Below are positions 52,282 to 62,095 of a stretch of 64,000 nucleotides of DNA, piece after piece. Each line of letters starts with the position of its first letter. Position 1 is the stretch's first letter. Origin of the DNA: Candidatus Solirubrobacter pratensis (GTDB taxonomy: Bacteria > Actinomycetota > Thermoleophilia > Solirubrobacterales > Solirubrobacteraceae); the NCBI RefSeq assembly GCF_000425945.1, contig NZ_AUEK01000009.1, positions 124,001 through 188,000 on the forward strand. The letters run 5' to 3'. The position numbers and the translations under genes are program-made. The notes below the pieces were generated by a model. That model saw only the letters and a list, made by a program, of their open reading frames with translations. It was not told the DNA's origin and did no database searches.

Positions 52282-53193
52282 ATGTCCGCGCCGCCCCGCC
52301 GCAACGTGGAGCTCAAGGCCACGGATCCGGATCCCGAGCGCTCGCTCGAGGTGTGCCTCGGCCTCGGCGCCGAGGACCGCGGCATCCTGCGCCAGCGTGA
52401 CACGTACTTCCGCGTCCCCTCCGGCCGCCTGAAGCTGCGCGAGGAGGAACCCGGGGGCGCGACGCTCGTGCAGTACGACCGCGTCGACGCCGCCGAGGCG
52501 CGCGAGAGCCGGTACCGGCTGGTGCCGATCAGCGACCCGGCGGAGACCCGGGCCGCGCTGGAAGCGGCGCTCGGGACGCTCGCCGTCGTGGACAAGGAGC
52601 GCCACCTGCTGCTGTGGAAGGGCGTCAGGATCCACCTCGACGCGGTCGCCGGGCTCGGGAGCTTCATCGAGCTCGAAGGCGTCGCCGACGACGGGTCGAA
52701 CCTGCTCGGCGAGCTCGAGCGGGTGACGCAGCTCACGCAGGCGCTCGAGATCGCGCCGGAGCGCATCCTGCGCAGCTCCTACTCCGACCAGGCGGTCGGC
52801 GCCGACGCGCTCGTCGACGCCGCCCGCGCCGTGATGGCCCGCGCGCACGCCCCGTACTCCGGCTTCAGCGTCGGCGCCGCCCTGCGCGCCGACGACGGCT
52901 CGATCCACGCCGGCGCCAACGTCGAGAACGCGGCCTACCCGCAGGGGCAGTGCGCCGAGGCCTCGGCGATCGGCGCGCTCGTCGCCGCCGGGCGCACGCG
53001 CGTCACCGAGGCGGCCGTGATCGCGGCGGGCGCGGAGGTGTGCGTCCCGTGCGGCGGCTGCCGCCAGCGGCTGCGCGAGTTCATGGACCTCGACGGCGTG
53101 ATCCACCTGTGCTCGACCTCCGGCGCGCACGAGCAGGTAACCCTCCAGGACCTGCTGCCGCGCTCGTTCGGCCCGGAGTACCTGCCGGGATGA
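52282..53193 (+). CDS. CYTH domain fused to cytidine deaminase
   Basis: A 303-residue two-domain protein. Residues about 8-170 form a CYTH (class IV adenylate cyclase/thiamine triphosphatase) barrel: RNVELKA is the N-terminal metal motif, RDTYFRVPSGRLKLREE supplies basic residues, and KERHLLLWKGVRIHLDAVAG with FIELEGV closes the tunnel. Residues about 175-303 are a cytidine deaminase: AHAPYSGFSVGAAL, CAEASAI (zinc Cys 224, catalytic Glu 226) and VPCGGCRQRLREF (zinc Cys 257 and 260). Both sites look intact. The fusion starts a nucleoside salvage operon and overlaps punA by 4 nt. The deaminase makes uridine; the CYTH reaction is unknown. Confidence 0.87.
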   Translation: MSAPPRRNVELKATDPDPERSLEVCLGLGAEDRGILRQRDTYFRVPSGRLKLREEEPGGATLVQYDRVDAAEARESRYRLVPISDPAETRAALEAALGTLAVVDKERHLLLWKGVRIHLDAVAGLGSFIELEGVADDGSNLLGELERVTQLTQALEIAPERILRSSYSDQAVGADALVDAARAVMARAHAPYSGFSVGAALRADDGSIHAGANVENAAYPQGQCAEASAIGALVAAGRTRVTEAAVIAAGAEVCVPCGGCRQRLREFMDLDGVIHLCSTSGAHEQVTLQDLLPRSFGPEYLPG

Positions 53194-53996
53194 CCGCCGC
53201 CGCGCAGGCGCTCGCGCAGCGCGGGCTGACGCCGAAGCTCGGCATCGTGCTCGGCTCAGGGCTCGGCGCGCTCACGGACGACCTCGACCAGCCGGTCGCG
53301 ATCCCGTACGCCGAGCTCCCCGGCTTCCCCGAGATCGGCGTCGCCGGCCACGGCGGGCAGCTCGTGCTCGGGCACCTCAACGGCCTGCCGGTCGCCGCGC
53401 TCGCCGGACGCAAGCACGCCTACGAGGGCGATCCCGCGGCGATGAAGGTCCCGATCCGCACGCTCAAGGCGCTCGGCGCCGACACGCTGCTGGTGACCAA
53501 CGCGGCGGGCTCGCTGCGCGAGGACGTCGGCCCCGGGCGGCTGATGGCGATCACCGACCACATCAACATGCTCGGCTCGAGCCCGCTGACCGGGCCCAAC
53601 GAGGACGAGATCGGCCCGCGCTTCCCCTCGATGCGCGACGCCTACGACCCCCAGCTCATCCGCGTCCTGCGCAAGGCCGCCAAGGCGGAGATGATCGATC
53701 TCGCCGAGGGCGTCTATCTCGCCACCGCGGGCCCGGCGTTCGAGACGCCGGCGGAGATCCGTGCGTTCCGCGTGCTCGGCGCCGACGCGGTCGGCATGTC
53801 GACCGTCCCGGAGGTGATCCTCGCGCGCCACGCCGGGCTGCGCGTGGTAGGTGTGTCGGCCATCACGAACCTCGCCGAGGGGATGGGCGGCGAGGAGCTC
53901 TCGCACGAGCAGACGCTGCGCAACGCGCACGTCGCGGCGCGCGACCTCGTGCGGCTGGTGGAGCGATTTGCGGGAGAGCTTGACGATGACACGTGA
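53190..53996 (+). CDS. punA: Purine nucleoside phosphorylase, trimeric type
   Basis: A 268-residue enzyme cleaving inosine and guanosine with phosphate. LGIVLGSGLGALTDDL is the phosphate loop, VAGHGGQLVLGHLNG and KHAYEGDPAAMKVPIRTLKA follow. NAAGSLREDVGPGRLMAITDHINM is the family signature, GPAFETPAEIRAFR and DAVGMSTVPEVILARHAGL form the ribose and base site, and SAITNLAEGM holds the purine-site Asn typical of 6-oxopurine specificity. It overlaps the deaminase fusion by 4 nt and deoC by 11 nt. Confidence 0.94.
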   Translation: MTAAAQALAQRGLTPKLGIVLGSGLGALTDDLDQPVAIPYAELPGFPEIGVAGHGGQLVLGHLNGLPVAALAGRKHAYEGDPAAMKVPIRTLKALGADTLLVTNAAGSLREDVGPGRLMAITDHINMLGSSPLTGPNEDEIGPRFPSMRDAYDPQLIRVLRKAAKAEMIDLAEGVYLATAGPAFETPAEIRAFRVLGADAVGMSTVPEVILARHAGLRVVGVSAITNLAEGMGGEELSHEQTLRNAHVAARDLVRLVERFAGELDDDT

Positions 53997-54741
53997 AGAA
54001 GCGGCCCGCCGGGCGCTTGGCCTGGTGGACCTGACGAGCCTCAACGACGACGACACGCCCGAGCGAATCGACGCGCTGTGCGCGCAGGCCGTGACGCCGG
54101 CCGGCGAGGTCGCGGCGGTGTGCATCTACGCGCCGTTCGTGCGCCAGGCGGTGAAGGCGCTGGAGGGCACCGGCGTGCGCGTGGCGACGGTGGCGAACTT
54201 CCCGGCGGGCGCGCCGGACCCCGACGCCGCGGCGCGCGAAGCCGACGCCGCCGTCAACGACGGCGCCGACGAGGTCGACGTGGTGCTGCCGTACGAGCGC
54301 TACGCCGCGGGCGATCGCGAGGCGGCGCTGGAGGTCGTGCGCGCCGCCCGCGACGCGACGGCGGGCGCGGTGCTCAAGGTGATCCTCGAGACCGGCCGTC
54401 TCGGCTCCCCCGAGACGATCGAGGCCGCCGCCGCCGACGCGCTCGCCCAGGGCGCCGACTTCGTCAAGACCTCCACCGGCAAGCTCCAGCCCGGCGCGAC
54501 CCCCGAGGCCGCGCGCGCGATGCTGACCGCGATCGCGGCCGCCGGCCGCGGCGGCTTCAAGGCCTCCGGCGGCGTGCGCACCGCCGAAGATGCGGCGAGC
54601 TACCTCGCCCTCGCCGACGAGGTGCTCGGCGAGGGCTGGACGTCGCCCGCGACCTTCCGCTTCGGCGCCAGCGGGCTGTTGAGCGATCTCCTCGCCGCGT
54701 TGGGCGTCAACGCGCAGGCCCCGGGCACGGGCGGCTACTGA
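53986..54741 (+). CDS. deoC: Deoxyribose-phosphate aldolase
   Basis: A 251-residue class I aldolase splitting 2-deoxyribose 5-phosphate into acetaldehyde and glyceraldehyde 3-phosphate. AVCIYAPFVRQA and VANFPAG open the barrel, DEVDVVLPY is a substrate-site segment, VLKVILETG carries the assisting Lys and DFVKTSTGKLQPGAT the Schiff-base Lys. The ending KASGGVRTAEDA is typical. It overlaps punA by 11 nt and deoA by 1 nt (TGATG), so the genes are translationally coupled. No phosphopentomutase (deoB) is found in the window. Confidence 0.94.
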   Translation: MTREEAARRALGLVDLTSLNDDDTPERIDALCAQAVTPAGEVAAVCIYAPFVRQAVKALEGTGVRVATVANFPAGAPDPDAAAREADAAVNDGADEVDVVLPYERYAAGDREAALEVVRAARDATAGAVLKVILETGRLGSPETIEAAAADALAQGADFVKTSTGKLQPGATPEAARAMLTAIAAAGRGGFKASGGVRTAEDAASYLALADEVLGEGWTSPATFRFGASGLLSDLLAALGVNAQAPGTGGY

Positions 54742-56048
54742 TGCTGCCCGCCGAGGTGATCCGCCGCAAGCGCGACGGCGCGACCTTGTCCGCCGACGAG
54801 ATCGGCTTCCTGGTCGGCGGGATCGCCGGCGGCGGCCTCTCCGACGCGCAGGTCGGCGCGCTCGCGATGGCGATGTTCATCCGGGGGATGGACAGCGAGG
54901 AGCGCGTCGCGCTCACGACCGCCATGCGGGACTCAGGAATCGTGCTGCGGTGGGACCTCGACCGCCCGGTCGTCGACAAGCACTCGACGGGCGGCGTCGG
55001 TGACAAGGTGTCGCTGATCCTCGCGCCGGTGCTGGCGGCGTGCGGCGCTGCGGTGCCGATGATCTCCGGCCGCGGCCTCGGCCACACTGGCGGGACGCTC
55101 GACAAGCTCGACTCGATCCCCGGCTACGCCTCGACGCCGTCCACCGAGGTGCTGCGGCGCGTCGTGCGCGAGGCCGGCTGTGCGATCGTCGGCCAGACCC
55201 TCGACCTCGCGCCGGCGGACCGGCGCCTGTACGCGGTGCGTGATGCGACGGGCACGGTGGAGTCGATCCCGCTGATCGTCGCCTCGATCCTCTCGAAGAA
55301 GCTCGCCGCCGGCCTGGAGGCGCTCGTGCTCGACGTCAAGACCGGGTCGGGCGCGTTCATGGCGGCGCGCGAGGACGCCGAAGCGCTCGCGCGGGCGCTC
55401 GTGGACGTCGCCGCCGGCGCCGGGCTGCCGACCGTGGCCCTGCTGACCGACATGGACGAGGTGCTCGGCACGACGGCCGGCAACGCGCTCGAGGTGCGCG
55501 AGTCGATCGACGTGCTGACCGGCGCGGCGCGCGAGCCGCGGCTGCTGGAGGTGACGGTCGCGCTGTCCGCCGCCGCGCTGGTGAAGGCCGGCCTCGCGCC
55601 GGACGAGGCGGCCGCGCGCGAGGACGTCATCAAGGTCCTCGACGACGGCTCCGCCGCTGAGCGCTTCGGCGCGATGGTCGCCGCCCTCGGCGGGCCCGCC
55701 GACCTCGTCGAGAACCCCGCCGACCACCTTCCCGCCGCCTCCGTCTCGCGTCCCGTCGCGCCGGAGCGCCCGGGCTACGTCTCGTCGGTGGACGCCCGCG
55801 CCGTCGGCCTCGTCGTCACCGCGCTCGGCGGCAACCGCCGCCGCGAGGACGACACGATCGACCCCGCCGTCGGCCTCTCTGACGTCGCGCCGACCGGCGC
55901 GCAGGTGGGCCCGGACCGGCCGCTTGCGTTCGTCCACGCCCGCGGCGACGCGTCCGCCGAGGAGGCGGCGACGGCGCTGCTGAACGCCGTGCAGGTCTCG
56001 CCGGAGCCGCCGGCCGAGCGCCCCGTCATCATCGGCCGCGTCGGATGA
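54741..56048 (+). CDS. deoA: Thymidine/pyrimidine-nucleoside phosphorylase
   Basis: A 435-residue enzyme, normal length for this family. VIRRKRDGATLSADEIGFLV begins the helical domain, VDKHSTGGVGDKVSLILAP is the glycine-rich phosphate site, ISGRGLGHTGGTLDKLDSIP the signature, and LYAVRDATGTVESIPLI and LDVKTGSGAFM contact the substrate. It phosphorolyses thymidine, deoxyuridine or uridine to the free base and sugar 1-phosphate. It cannot be decided from sequence alone whether it is thymidine-specific or a broader Pdp type. It overlaps deoC by 1 nt and add by 4 nt. Confidence 0.93.
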   Translation: MLPAEVIRRKRDGATLSADEIGFLVGGIAGGGLSDAQVGALAMAMFIRGMDSEERVALTTAMRDSGIVLRWDLDRPVVDKHSTGGVGDKVSLILAPVLAACGAAVPMISGRGLGHTGGTLDKLDSIPGYASTPSTEVLRRVVREAGCAIVGQTLDLAPADRRLYAVRDATGTVESIPLIVASILSKKLAAGLEALVLDVKTGSGAFMAAREDAEALARALVDVAAGAGLPTVALLTDMDEVLGTTAGNALEVRESIDVLTGAAREPRLLEVTVALSAAALVKAGLAPDEAAAREDVIKVLDDGSAAERFGAMVAALGGPADLVENPADHLPAASVSRPVAPERPGYVSSVDARAVGLVVTALGGNRRREDDTIDPAVGLSDVAPTGAQVGPDRPLAFVHARGDASAEEAATALLNAVQVSPEPPAERPVIIGRVG

Positions 56049-57034
56049 CCGCGCTCGCCGAGCTCCACGTCCATCTCGAGGGCACCGCGCCGCCGGACCT
56101 GATCCGCCGCCTCGCGGACCGCAACGGCATCCCGGTGCCGGACGGCGTGTTCGACGGGCCGGACCGCTTCAAGTGGGTCGACTTCCTCGACTTCCTGCGC
56201 ACCTACGACCGCGCGGCGACCGTGATCAGGACGGCCGAGGACTACCGCGACGTCACGTACGAGTACCTCGTCTCCTGCGCGCGCCAGGGCGCGATCTACG
56301 TCGAGCTGCTGGTGAGCCCCGACCACGCGCAGTCGGTCGGGCTGCCGCCGTCCGAGCAGCAGGCGGGCGTCGCGCAGGGCATCGACGACGCCCGCCGCGA
56401 CGCCGGCATCGAGGCGCGGATTGTGCTCGTCGCCGTCCGCAACTTCGGCGTCCAGGCCGCGATCGACATCGCCCAGTCGCACGCCGGCGAGCGCCATCCG
56501 TACATCGTCGGCTTCAACCTGGCGGGCGACGAGGCGGGCTACCCCCCTGCGCAGTTCGCCCCCGCGTACGAGATCGCCAGCCGCGCGGGCCTCGGGTGCA
56601 CGGTCCATGCGGGCGAGCACGCCGGCGCCGGATCCGTGCGCGAGGCGCTCACGCTCCCGGTCACCCGCCTCAGCCACGGCGTCCGTGCAGTGGAAGATCC
56701 CGCATTGGTCCAGGACATCGCCGACAGAGGGATAGTCCTCGAGGCGTGCCCCACGTCCAACGTGGCCACGCAGGTCTTCCCGAGCTACGAGGAACATCCG
56801 CTCCGCCGCCTGTACGAAGCCGGTGTGAAGGTCACATTGGGCTCAGACGATCCGCCCTACTTCGGCGCTAGCATCGGCGGCGAATACGCCGTGGCGCGTG
56901 AGCGCCTCGGCTTTGGAGAGGGTGAGTTGGAGAGTCTCACGCGGACCGCCATCGAGGCGTCCTTTGCGGACGATGCGCTCAAACGCGCCCTGCTCAAACG
57001 TATGACGGCTAAGGACGGCCGCTCGAACCTTTAG
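56045..57034 (+). CDS. add: Adenosine deaminase
   Basis: A 329-residue amidohydrolase-fold enzyme converting adenosine to inosine, the substrate of the phosphorylase two genes upstream. LAELHVHLEGTAPPDLIRRL has the metal-binding HxH, GLGCTVHAGEHAG the third His and the catalytic Glu, RLSHGVRAVEDP a further His, and TLGSDDPPYFG the metal-site Asp. Length is typical. It overlaps deoA by 4 nt. Its TAG lies within a TAGGCT box that may start the transporter genes. Confidence 0.94.
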   Translation: MTALAELHVHLEGTAPPDLIRRLADRNGIPVPDGVFDGPDRFKWVDFLDFLRTYDRAATVIRTAEDYRDVTYEYLVSCARQGAIYVELLVSPDHAQSVGLPPSEQQAGVAQGIDDARRDAGIEARIVLVAVRNFGVQAAIDIAQSHAGERHPYIVGFNLAGDEAGYPPAQFAPAYEIASRAGLGCTVHAGEHAGAGSVREALTLPVTRLSHGVRAVEDPALVQDIADRGIVLEACPTSNVATQVFPSYEEHPLRRLYEAGVKVTLGSDDPPYFGASIGGEYAVARERLGFGEGELESLTRTAIEASFADDALKRALLKRMTAKDGRSNL

Positions 57035-57037
57035 GCT
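57032..57037 (+). promoter_or_regulatory. -10 box TAGGCT for the nucleoside transporter genes
   Basis: TAGGCT overlaps the add stop codon. RNA starting near 57044 would have a 30-nt leader with AGAAGGAG before GTG 57074. It could give the binding protein extra expression over the enzymes. Confidence 0.4.
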
Positions 57038-57073
57038 CGCGAGCGCGCGTCCACAACAGAAGGAGTTCCGGCA

Positions 57074-58129
57074 GTGCGCCGATCTCTTCATCTCATCGGT
57101 CTTCTTGGTCTCATCGCGGCGATGCTCGTGGTCGCCGGGTGCGGCTCCGACGACAACGCGTCGTCGGGTTCATCCTCGGGCGGGAGCTCGCAGAGCACGC
57201 CCGCGGCCAAGAAGATCAAGGTCGGTCTCGTCACCGACATCGGCGGTCTCAATGACCGCTCGTTCAATCAGCTCGCCAACGCGGGCCTCGAGAAGGCCGA
57301 GAAGGATCTCGGAATCGAAGGGCGCGTGCTGACGTCGAAGGCGAACTCCGACTACGTGCCCAACCTCTCCACGCTCGCCCAGCAGAAGTACGACCTGGTG
57401 ATCGGCGTCGGGTTCCTGATGGCCGACGCGATGGACACCGTCGCGACGAAGTTCCCGACGACCAAGTTCGCGATCATCGACGTCGACGCGACCGGCCTGA
57501 AGGACAAGCCGACCAACGTGACGGGCCTGCTGTTCAAGGAGCAGGAGGCGGGTTACCTCGCGGGTTATATGGCGGGCCTGTACGTCAAGGACGCGGGCGG
57601 TGACACGATCGGCTCGGTCGGCGGCCAGAAGATCCCGCCGGTCGACCATTACATCGCCGGCTACCAGGCGGGCGCGAAGGCGGCCGATCCGAAGATCAAG
57701 ACCGTCAACGGCTACTCCCAGGACTTCGTCGATCAGGCGAAGTGCAAGGAGATCGCGCTCAACCAGATCCAGCAGGGCGCGAAGGTCGTCTTCCAGGTCG
57801 CGGGCCAGTGCGGCCTCGGTGCGCTGGACGCGGCCAAGGAGAAGAGCGTCCAGGGCGTCGGCGTCGACGCCGACCAGGCCTACCTCGGTCCGCAGGTCAT
57901 GACCTCGGCCGAGAAGAAGGTCGACGTCGCGGTCGAGACGGCGATCAAGGCGGCGCAGGACGGCTCGCTCAAGGGCGGCACGAACACGACGTTCGACCTC
58001 AACAACGACGGCGTCGGGATCGGCAAGACCAACTCGGACGGGTCCAAGTACGAGGCCCAGGTCCAGGCGGTCGCGGACAAGATCAAGTCGGGCGAGATCG
58101 CCGACATCCCGGACACCGTCTCGAAGTGA
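57074..58129 (+). CDS. BMP-family nucleoside-binding lipoprotein
   Basis: A 351-residue ABC substrate-binding lipoprotein. The lipobox is VVAGC with Cys 23, followed by a Ser/Gly linker. [20 protein letters not shown] is the family start with the nucleoside-binding Asp-Arg-Ser-Phe, and [29 protein letters not shown] and [13 protein letters not shown] are later ligand-site parts. BMP proteins of this type capture purine and pyrimidine nucleosides. The GTG start has AAGGAG 9 nt upstream. The ATPase gene overlaps its stop by 4 nt. Confidence 0.92.
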   Translation: MRRSLHLIGLLGLIAAMLVVAGCGSDDNASSGSSSGGSSQSTPAAKKIKVGLVTDIGGLNDRSFNQLANAGLEKAEKDLGIEGRVLTSKANSDYVPNLSTLAQQKYDLVIGVGFLMADAMDTVATKFPTTKFAIIDVDATGLKDKPTNVTGLLFKEQEAGYLAGYMAGLYVKDAGGDTIGSVGGQKIPPVDHYIAGYQAGAKAADPKIKTVNGYSQDFVDQAKCKEIALNQIQQGAKVVFQVAGQCGLGALDAAKEKSVQGVGVDADQAYLGPQVMTSAEKKVDVAVETAIKAAQDGSLKGGTNTTFDLNNDGVGIGKTNSDGSKYEAQVQAVADKIKSGEIADIPDTVSK

Positions 58130-59649
58130 GCGGAGCGCCCGCGCTAGAGCTCCGGGGGATCACCAAGCGGTTCGGGACGTTGGTCGCGAACCGCGCGGTG
58201 GACTTCGACGTCCGCAAGGGCGAGATCCACGCCCTGCTGGGTGAGAACGGCGCGGGCAAGTCGACGCTCATGAACGTCCTCTACGGGCTCCACCAGCCCG
58301 ACGAGGGCGAGATCCGCCTCGACGGGGAGCCGGTCAAGATCGACTCCCCGCGGCGGGCCATCGGGCTCGGCATCGGCATGGTGCATCAGCACTTCATGCT
58401 GGTGCCGGTCATGACGGTCGCCGAGAACCTGGTGCTCGGCGCCGAGCCGCACAAGGGCGTGCTGCTCGACTACAAGGCGGCGTCCGCGCGCGTGCGCGAG
58501 CTGTCGGAGCGCTTCGGCCTCGCGGTCGACCCGGACGCGAAGGTCCAGGACCTCGGCGTCGGCGCCCAGCAGCGCGTCGAGATCCTGCGCGCGCTGTTCC
58601 GCGGCGCGAAGGTGCTCGTGCTCGACGAGCCGACCGCCGTGCTCACCGCCCAGGAGGCGCAGGACCTCTTCGGGGTCCTGCGCGCCCTGAAGGCCGAGGG
58701 CACGGCGATCGTCTTCATCTCGCACAAGCTCAACGAGGTGCTCGACGTCGCCGACCGCATCACCGTGCTGCGTCGCGGCGAGAGGATCGACACGGTGCCC
58801 GCCGAGGGCTCCACCGAGCGCTCGCTCGCACGCTTGATGGTCGGCCGGGACGTGCTGCTGCGCGTCGAGAAGGAGGACACCGCGCCCGGCGAGCCGCTGC
58901 TCGAGGTGCGCGGGCTCTCCGCCCAGGACGACCGCGGGCTGCCCGCCGTCAACGGGGTCTCGTTCGAGGTCCGCGCGGGGGAGATCGTCGGCATCGCCGG
59001 CGTCGACGCCAACGGCCAGAGCGAGCTGATCGAGGCGATCATGGGGCTGCGCAGGCCGCAGGCGGGCCAGGTGATGGTCGAGGGCCGCGACGTCACGCAC
59101 GCGAGCCCGCGCGACACCTTGGACGCAGGCGTCAGCCACATCGCCGAGGATCGCCACCGCCGCGGCCTGGTGCTCGAGTTCGACCTCGCGGAGAACATCT
59201 CGCTGCGCGACTACCGCAAGGCGCCGCTGTCGCGCAAGGGCTGGCTGTCGCCGAAGCGGATGACGGCGCGGGCCCGCGGCCTGCTGAAGGAGTTCGACGT
59301 GCGCGGGGGCGATTGCGACACGCGCGCCGGCTCGCTGTCCGGCGGCAACCAGCAGAAGGTCGTGATCGCGCGCGAGCTCGCCGCCGAGCCGCGCGTGCTG
59401 ATCGCCGCGCAGCCGACGCGCGGCCTGGACGTCGGCGCGATCGAGTTCGTCCACCGCCGGCTGGTCGAGGAGCGCGACCAGGGCCGCGCCGTGCTGCTCG
59501 TCTCGCTCGAGATGGAGGAGATCCGCTCGCTCAGCGACCGCGTGCTGGTGATCTACGAGGGCGAGATCGTCGCGGAGCTCCCGCCGACCGCCTCGGAGGA
59601 GGACTTCGGCCTCGTGATGACCGGCGGAGGGCGGAAGGTCGTGACGTGA
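58126..59649 (+). CDS. ABC transporter ATP-binding protein with two ATPase domains (nucleoside importer)
   Basis: A 507-residue tandem ABC ATPase. The first half has Walker [10 protein letters not shown] near residue 44, the Q-loop HQHFMLVP and Walker [13 protein letters not shown]. The second half has a degenerate Walker A ([14 protein letters not shown]), the signature [19 protein letters not shown] and Walker [16 protein letters not shown]. This is the usual asymmetric pattern of sugar/nucleoside-type importers (YufO/NupA). It energises the two permeases that follow. GTG 58126 overlaps the BMP stop (GTGA), and its own stop overlaps the next gene. Confidence 0.93.
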   Translation: MSGAPALELRGITKRFGTLVANRAVDFDVRKGEIHALLGENGAGKSTLMNVLYGLHQPDEGEIRLDGEPVKIDSPRRAIGLGIGMVHQHFMLVPVMTVAENLVLGAEPHKGVLLDYKAASARVRELSERFGLAVDPDAKVQDLGVGAQQRVEILRALFRGAKVLVLDEPTAVLTAQEAQDLFGVLRALKAEGTAIVFISHKLNEVLDVADRITVLRRGERIDTVPAEGSTERSLARLMVGRDVLLRVEKEDTAPGEPLLEVRGLSAQDDRGLPAVNGVSFEVRAGEIVGIAGVDANGQSELIEAIMGLRRPQAGQVMVEGRDVTHASPRDTLDAGVSHIAEDRHRRGLVLEFDLAENISLRDYRKAPLSRKGWLSPKRMTARARGLLKEFDVRGGDCDTRAGSLSGGNQQKVVIARELAAEPRVLIAAQPTRGLDVGAIEFVHRRLVEERDQGRAVLLVSLEMEEIRSLSDRVLVIYEGEIVAELPPTASEEDFGLVMTGGGRKVVT

Positions 59650-60866
59650 GCCGGCCCGACGAGGAGCTCGAGCTCCCGCCCGACGCGACCGTCGCCGCGC
59701 GGCTGGGGACCTACCTGCGCGGCGGCGGCATCATCACGCCGCTGATCACGGTCGTCATCGCCTTCCTCGTCGGCGGCCTCGTCGTGCTGATCACCGGCCA
59801 CGACCCGATCTCGACCTACAAGGCGATCTTCGACGGCACGGGGCTGAACTGGTTCTTCCCGTGGATCAGCGCCGACGACCGCACGGTCGCCGCGCTCAAC
59901 CTGCAGCAGACGCTGATCCAGACGACGCCGCTGATCCTCGTCGGCCTCGCCGTCGCGTTCGCGTTCCGCTGCGGCCTGTTCAACATCGGCGGCCAGGGCC
60001 AGTACCTGGTCGGCTCGTTCGTCGCGGTCTGGATCGGCGCGTCGTTCAAGGGGATGCCGGGGCTCGTCCACATCGTGTTCGCGCTCGTCGCCGCGTGCGC
60101 CGCCGGCGCCGCGTGGGCCTCGATCGCGGGCGCGCTGAAGGCGTTCACCGGCACCAACGAGGTGATCACGACGATCATGCTCAACTGGATCGCGATCTGG
60201 GTCGGCTCGTACCTGTTCAACCTCGGCGGGCCGCTGCAGAACACCGATCCGACGCAGCAGGACGTCCCGAAGTCCAACGACATCGCGCAGAGCGCCCACC
60301 TGCCGGTGTTCTGGGGCGACCCGCAGCTGCAGGGGCTGCACATCGGCTTGTTCCTCGCGCTCGCCGCACTGCTCGTGTTCTGGGTGATCCTCAATCGCAC
60401 GACGCTCGGCTACGAGGTGCGGGCGGTCGGCTTCAACCCCGAGGCGGCGGCCGCGTCGGGCATCTCGGTGCGCCGCAACTACGTGACGGTGATGGCGATC
60501 TGCGGCCTCTTCGCCGGCCTCGCGGGCGCGATCGACATCCTCGGCTGGCAGTTCCGGCTGGCGACCAACGACATCCAGAACAACTCCTTCGGATTCGTCG
60601 GCATCGCCGTCGCGCTGCTCGGCCGCAACACGGCGGTCGGCGTGTTCTTCTCCGCGCTGTTGTTCGGCGCGATGAACACCGGCACGTCGGTCCGCAACCT
60701 TGACCCGCAGGTGTTCGAGCCCGCGCTGGCGTCGAACCTGACGTACGTGATCCAGGGCCTCGTCGTGCTGCTCGTCTCGACCGACGTGCTCGTCGTCTAC
60801 CTGTGGCGGCTGCGCCGCAAGGCGCGGCGGCGCGGCGCGGAGACCGAGACGGCGGTGGCGGCATGA
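59646..60866 (+). CDS. ABC nucleoside importer permease 1
   Basis: A 406-residue BPD_transp_2-family permease with about nine to ten transmembrane helices (first: [20 protein letters not shown]). [21 protein letters not shown] is the conserved EAA-like region, [20 protein letters not shown] the second signature, and [20 protein letters not shown] a cytoplasmic loop contacting the ATPase. It corresponds to YufP/NupB in nucleoside importers. It overlaps both neighbours by 4 nt. Confidence 0.92.
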   Translation: MSRPDEELELPPDATVAARLGTYLRGGGIITPLITVVIAFLVGGLVVLITGHDPISTYKAIFDGTGLNWFFPWISADDRTVAALNLQQTLIQTTPLILVGLAVAFAFRCGLFNIGGQGQYLVGSFVAVWIGASFKGMPGLVHIVFALVAACAAGAAWASIAGALKAFTGTNEVITTIMLNWIAIWVGSYLFNLGGPLQNTDPTQQDVPKSNDIAQSAHLPVFWGDPQLQGLHIGLFLALAALLVFWVILNRTTLGYEVRAVGFNPEAAAASGISVRRNYVTVMAICGLFAGLAGAIDILGWQFRLATNDIQNNSFGFVGIAVALLGRNTAVGVFFSALLFGAMNTGTSVRNLDPQVFEPALASNLTYVIQGLVVLLVSTDVLVVYLWRLRRKARRRGAETETAVAA

Positions 60867-62059
60867 CCACCGCGGTCGCCACCCGCGCGCCCTCGGCGCT
60901 CAACGCCAAGAACGCCGGCTGGGCCGGCGTCGTGCTCGGCTTCCTCGCGTTCTTCGTCGCCGTCCCGCCGCTGGTCGTCCGCTCGCCCGCGGTCGTGCTC
61001 GTCCTCGGCCTGGCGGCGATCGGCGCCGGCGCGTACGCCGTGGGCGGCGGCGCCAACCGTCACGGCTGGGGCGCGATCGTCGCGGGCGCGGTCGGCATCG
61101 TCGGCGGCTACGCGGCGACCAAGTCGGGGGAGGGCAACCTCAAGACCGTCGTCGTCTGGGGCGCATTGCTGGCGGCGACGCTGCGCTACGCGACCCCGCT
61201 GGCGTTCGGCGCGCTCGGCGGCCTGTTCTCCGAGCGCAGCGGCGTGATCAACATCGCGCTCGAAGGCATGATGCTCGCCGGCGCGTTCTTCGGCGCCTGG
61301 GGGGCGGACATCACCAACTCGTGGATCGGCGGGATCGCGATCGCGCTCATCGCGGGCGGCGTGTTCGGCTTGATCCACGCGCTCTTCGCGGTCCACCTGC
61401 GCGCCGACCAGATCGTCTCCGGCACGGCGATCAACCTGCTCGCGGTCGGCATCACCGGCTACCTCTACATCGACATCTACGGCGACCAGGGCACCCCGGA
61501 CAACCTGCCGGGCGTGCCGGACGTGCACCTGCCGATCAAGTCCGTCCCGCTGCTCGGCGACGTCTTCGGCCAGCTCAACCTGCTCGTCTGGGTCGCGCTC
61601 GCGCTCGTGGTGGTCACGTGGGTCGTCGTGTTCCGCACGCCGGCCGGCCTGCGTCTGCGCTCGGCGGGGGAGAACCCGCTGGCGGCCGAGACGGCGGGCC
61701 TGTCGGTCGTGCGCACCCGCTACCTCGCGGTGATGACGTCGGGCGCGCTCGCCGCGCTGGGCGGCGCGTTCCTCTCGATCGGCTTCGTGCACTCGTTCAC
61801 GCAGAACATGGTCGCCGGACGCGGGTTCATCGCGCTGGCGGCGCTGATCTTCGGCCGCTGGCGCCCCGGCTCCGCGCTCGCCGCGACGCTGCTGTTCGGC
61901 TTCGGCTCGGCCCTGGCGCAGCGGCTGCCGACGTTCTCGCCATCGGGCGCCGTCCTGTTCCAGGCGCTGCCCTATGTGCTGACGCTGATCGCCGTGACCG
62001 GCCTGGTCGGCCGCTCGATCGCGCCCGCCGCGCTGGGGCGCCCGCTCGAGCGGTCGTAG
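60863..62059 (+). CDS. ABC nucleoside importer permease 2
   Basis: A 398-residue permease of the same superfamily (YufQ/NupC type). Three N-terminal helices form an extra segment of about 100 residues. TPLAFGALGGLFSERSGVIN and IALEGMMLAGAFFGAWG are the family signature, LRADQIVSGTAINLLAVGIT the second block, and LRSAGENPLAAETAGLSVVR the coupling loop. It closes the five-subunit nucleoside uptake set. It overlaps the first permease by 4 nt. Confidence 0.92.
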   Translation: MTTAVATRAPSALNAKNAGWAGVVLGFLAFFVAVPPLVVRSPAVVLVLGLAAIGAGAYAVGGGANRHGWGAIVAGAVGIVGGYAATKSGEGNLKTVVVWGALLAATLRYATPLAFGALGGLFSERSGVINIALEGMMLAGAFFGAWGADITNSWIGGIAIALIAGGVFGLIHALFAVHLRADQIVSGTAINLLAVGITGYLYIDIYGDQGTPDNLPGVPDVHLPIKSVPLLGDVFGQLNLLVWVALALVVVTWVVVFRTPAGLRLRSAGENPLAAETAGLSVVRTRYLAVMTSGALAALGGAFLSIGFVHSFTQNMVAGRGFIALAALIFGRWRPGSALAATLLFGFGSALAQRLPTFSPSGAVLFQALPYVLTLIAVTGLVGRSIAPAALGRPLERS

Positions 62060-62095
62060 TTTTCAACTCGCACAGACGGTGGGATCATCAAGGGC

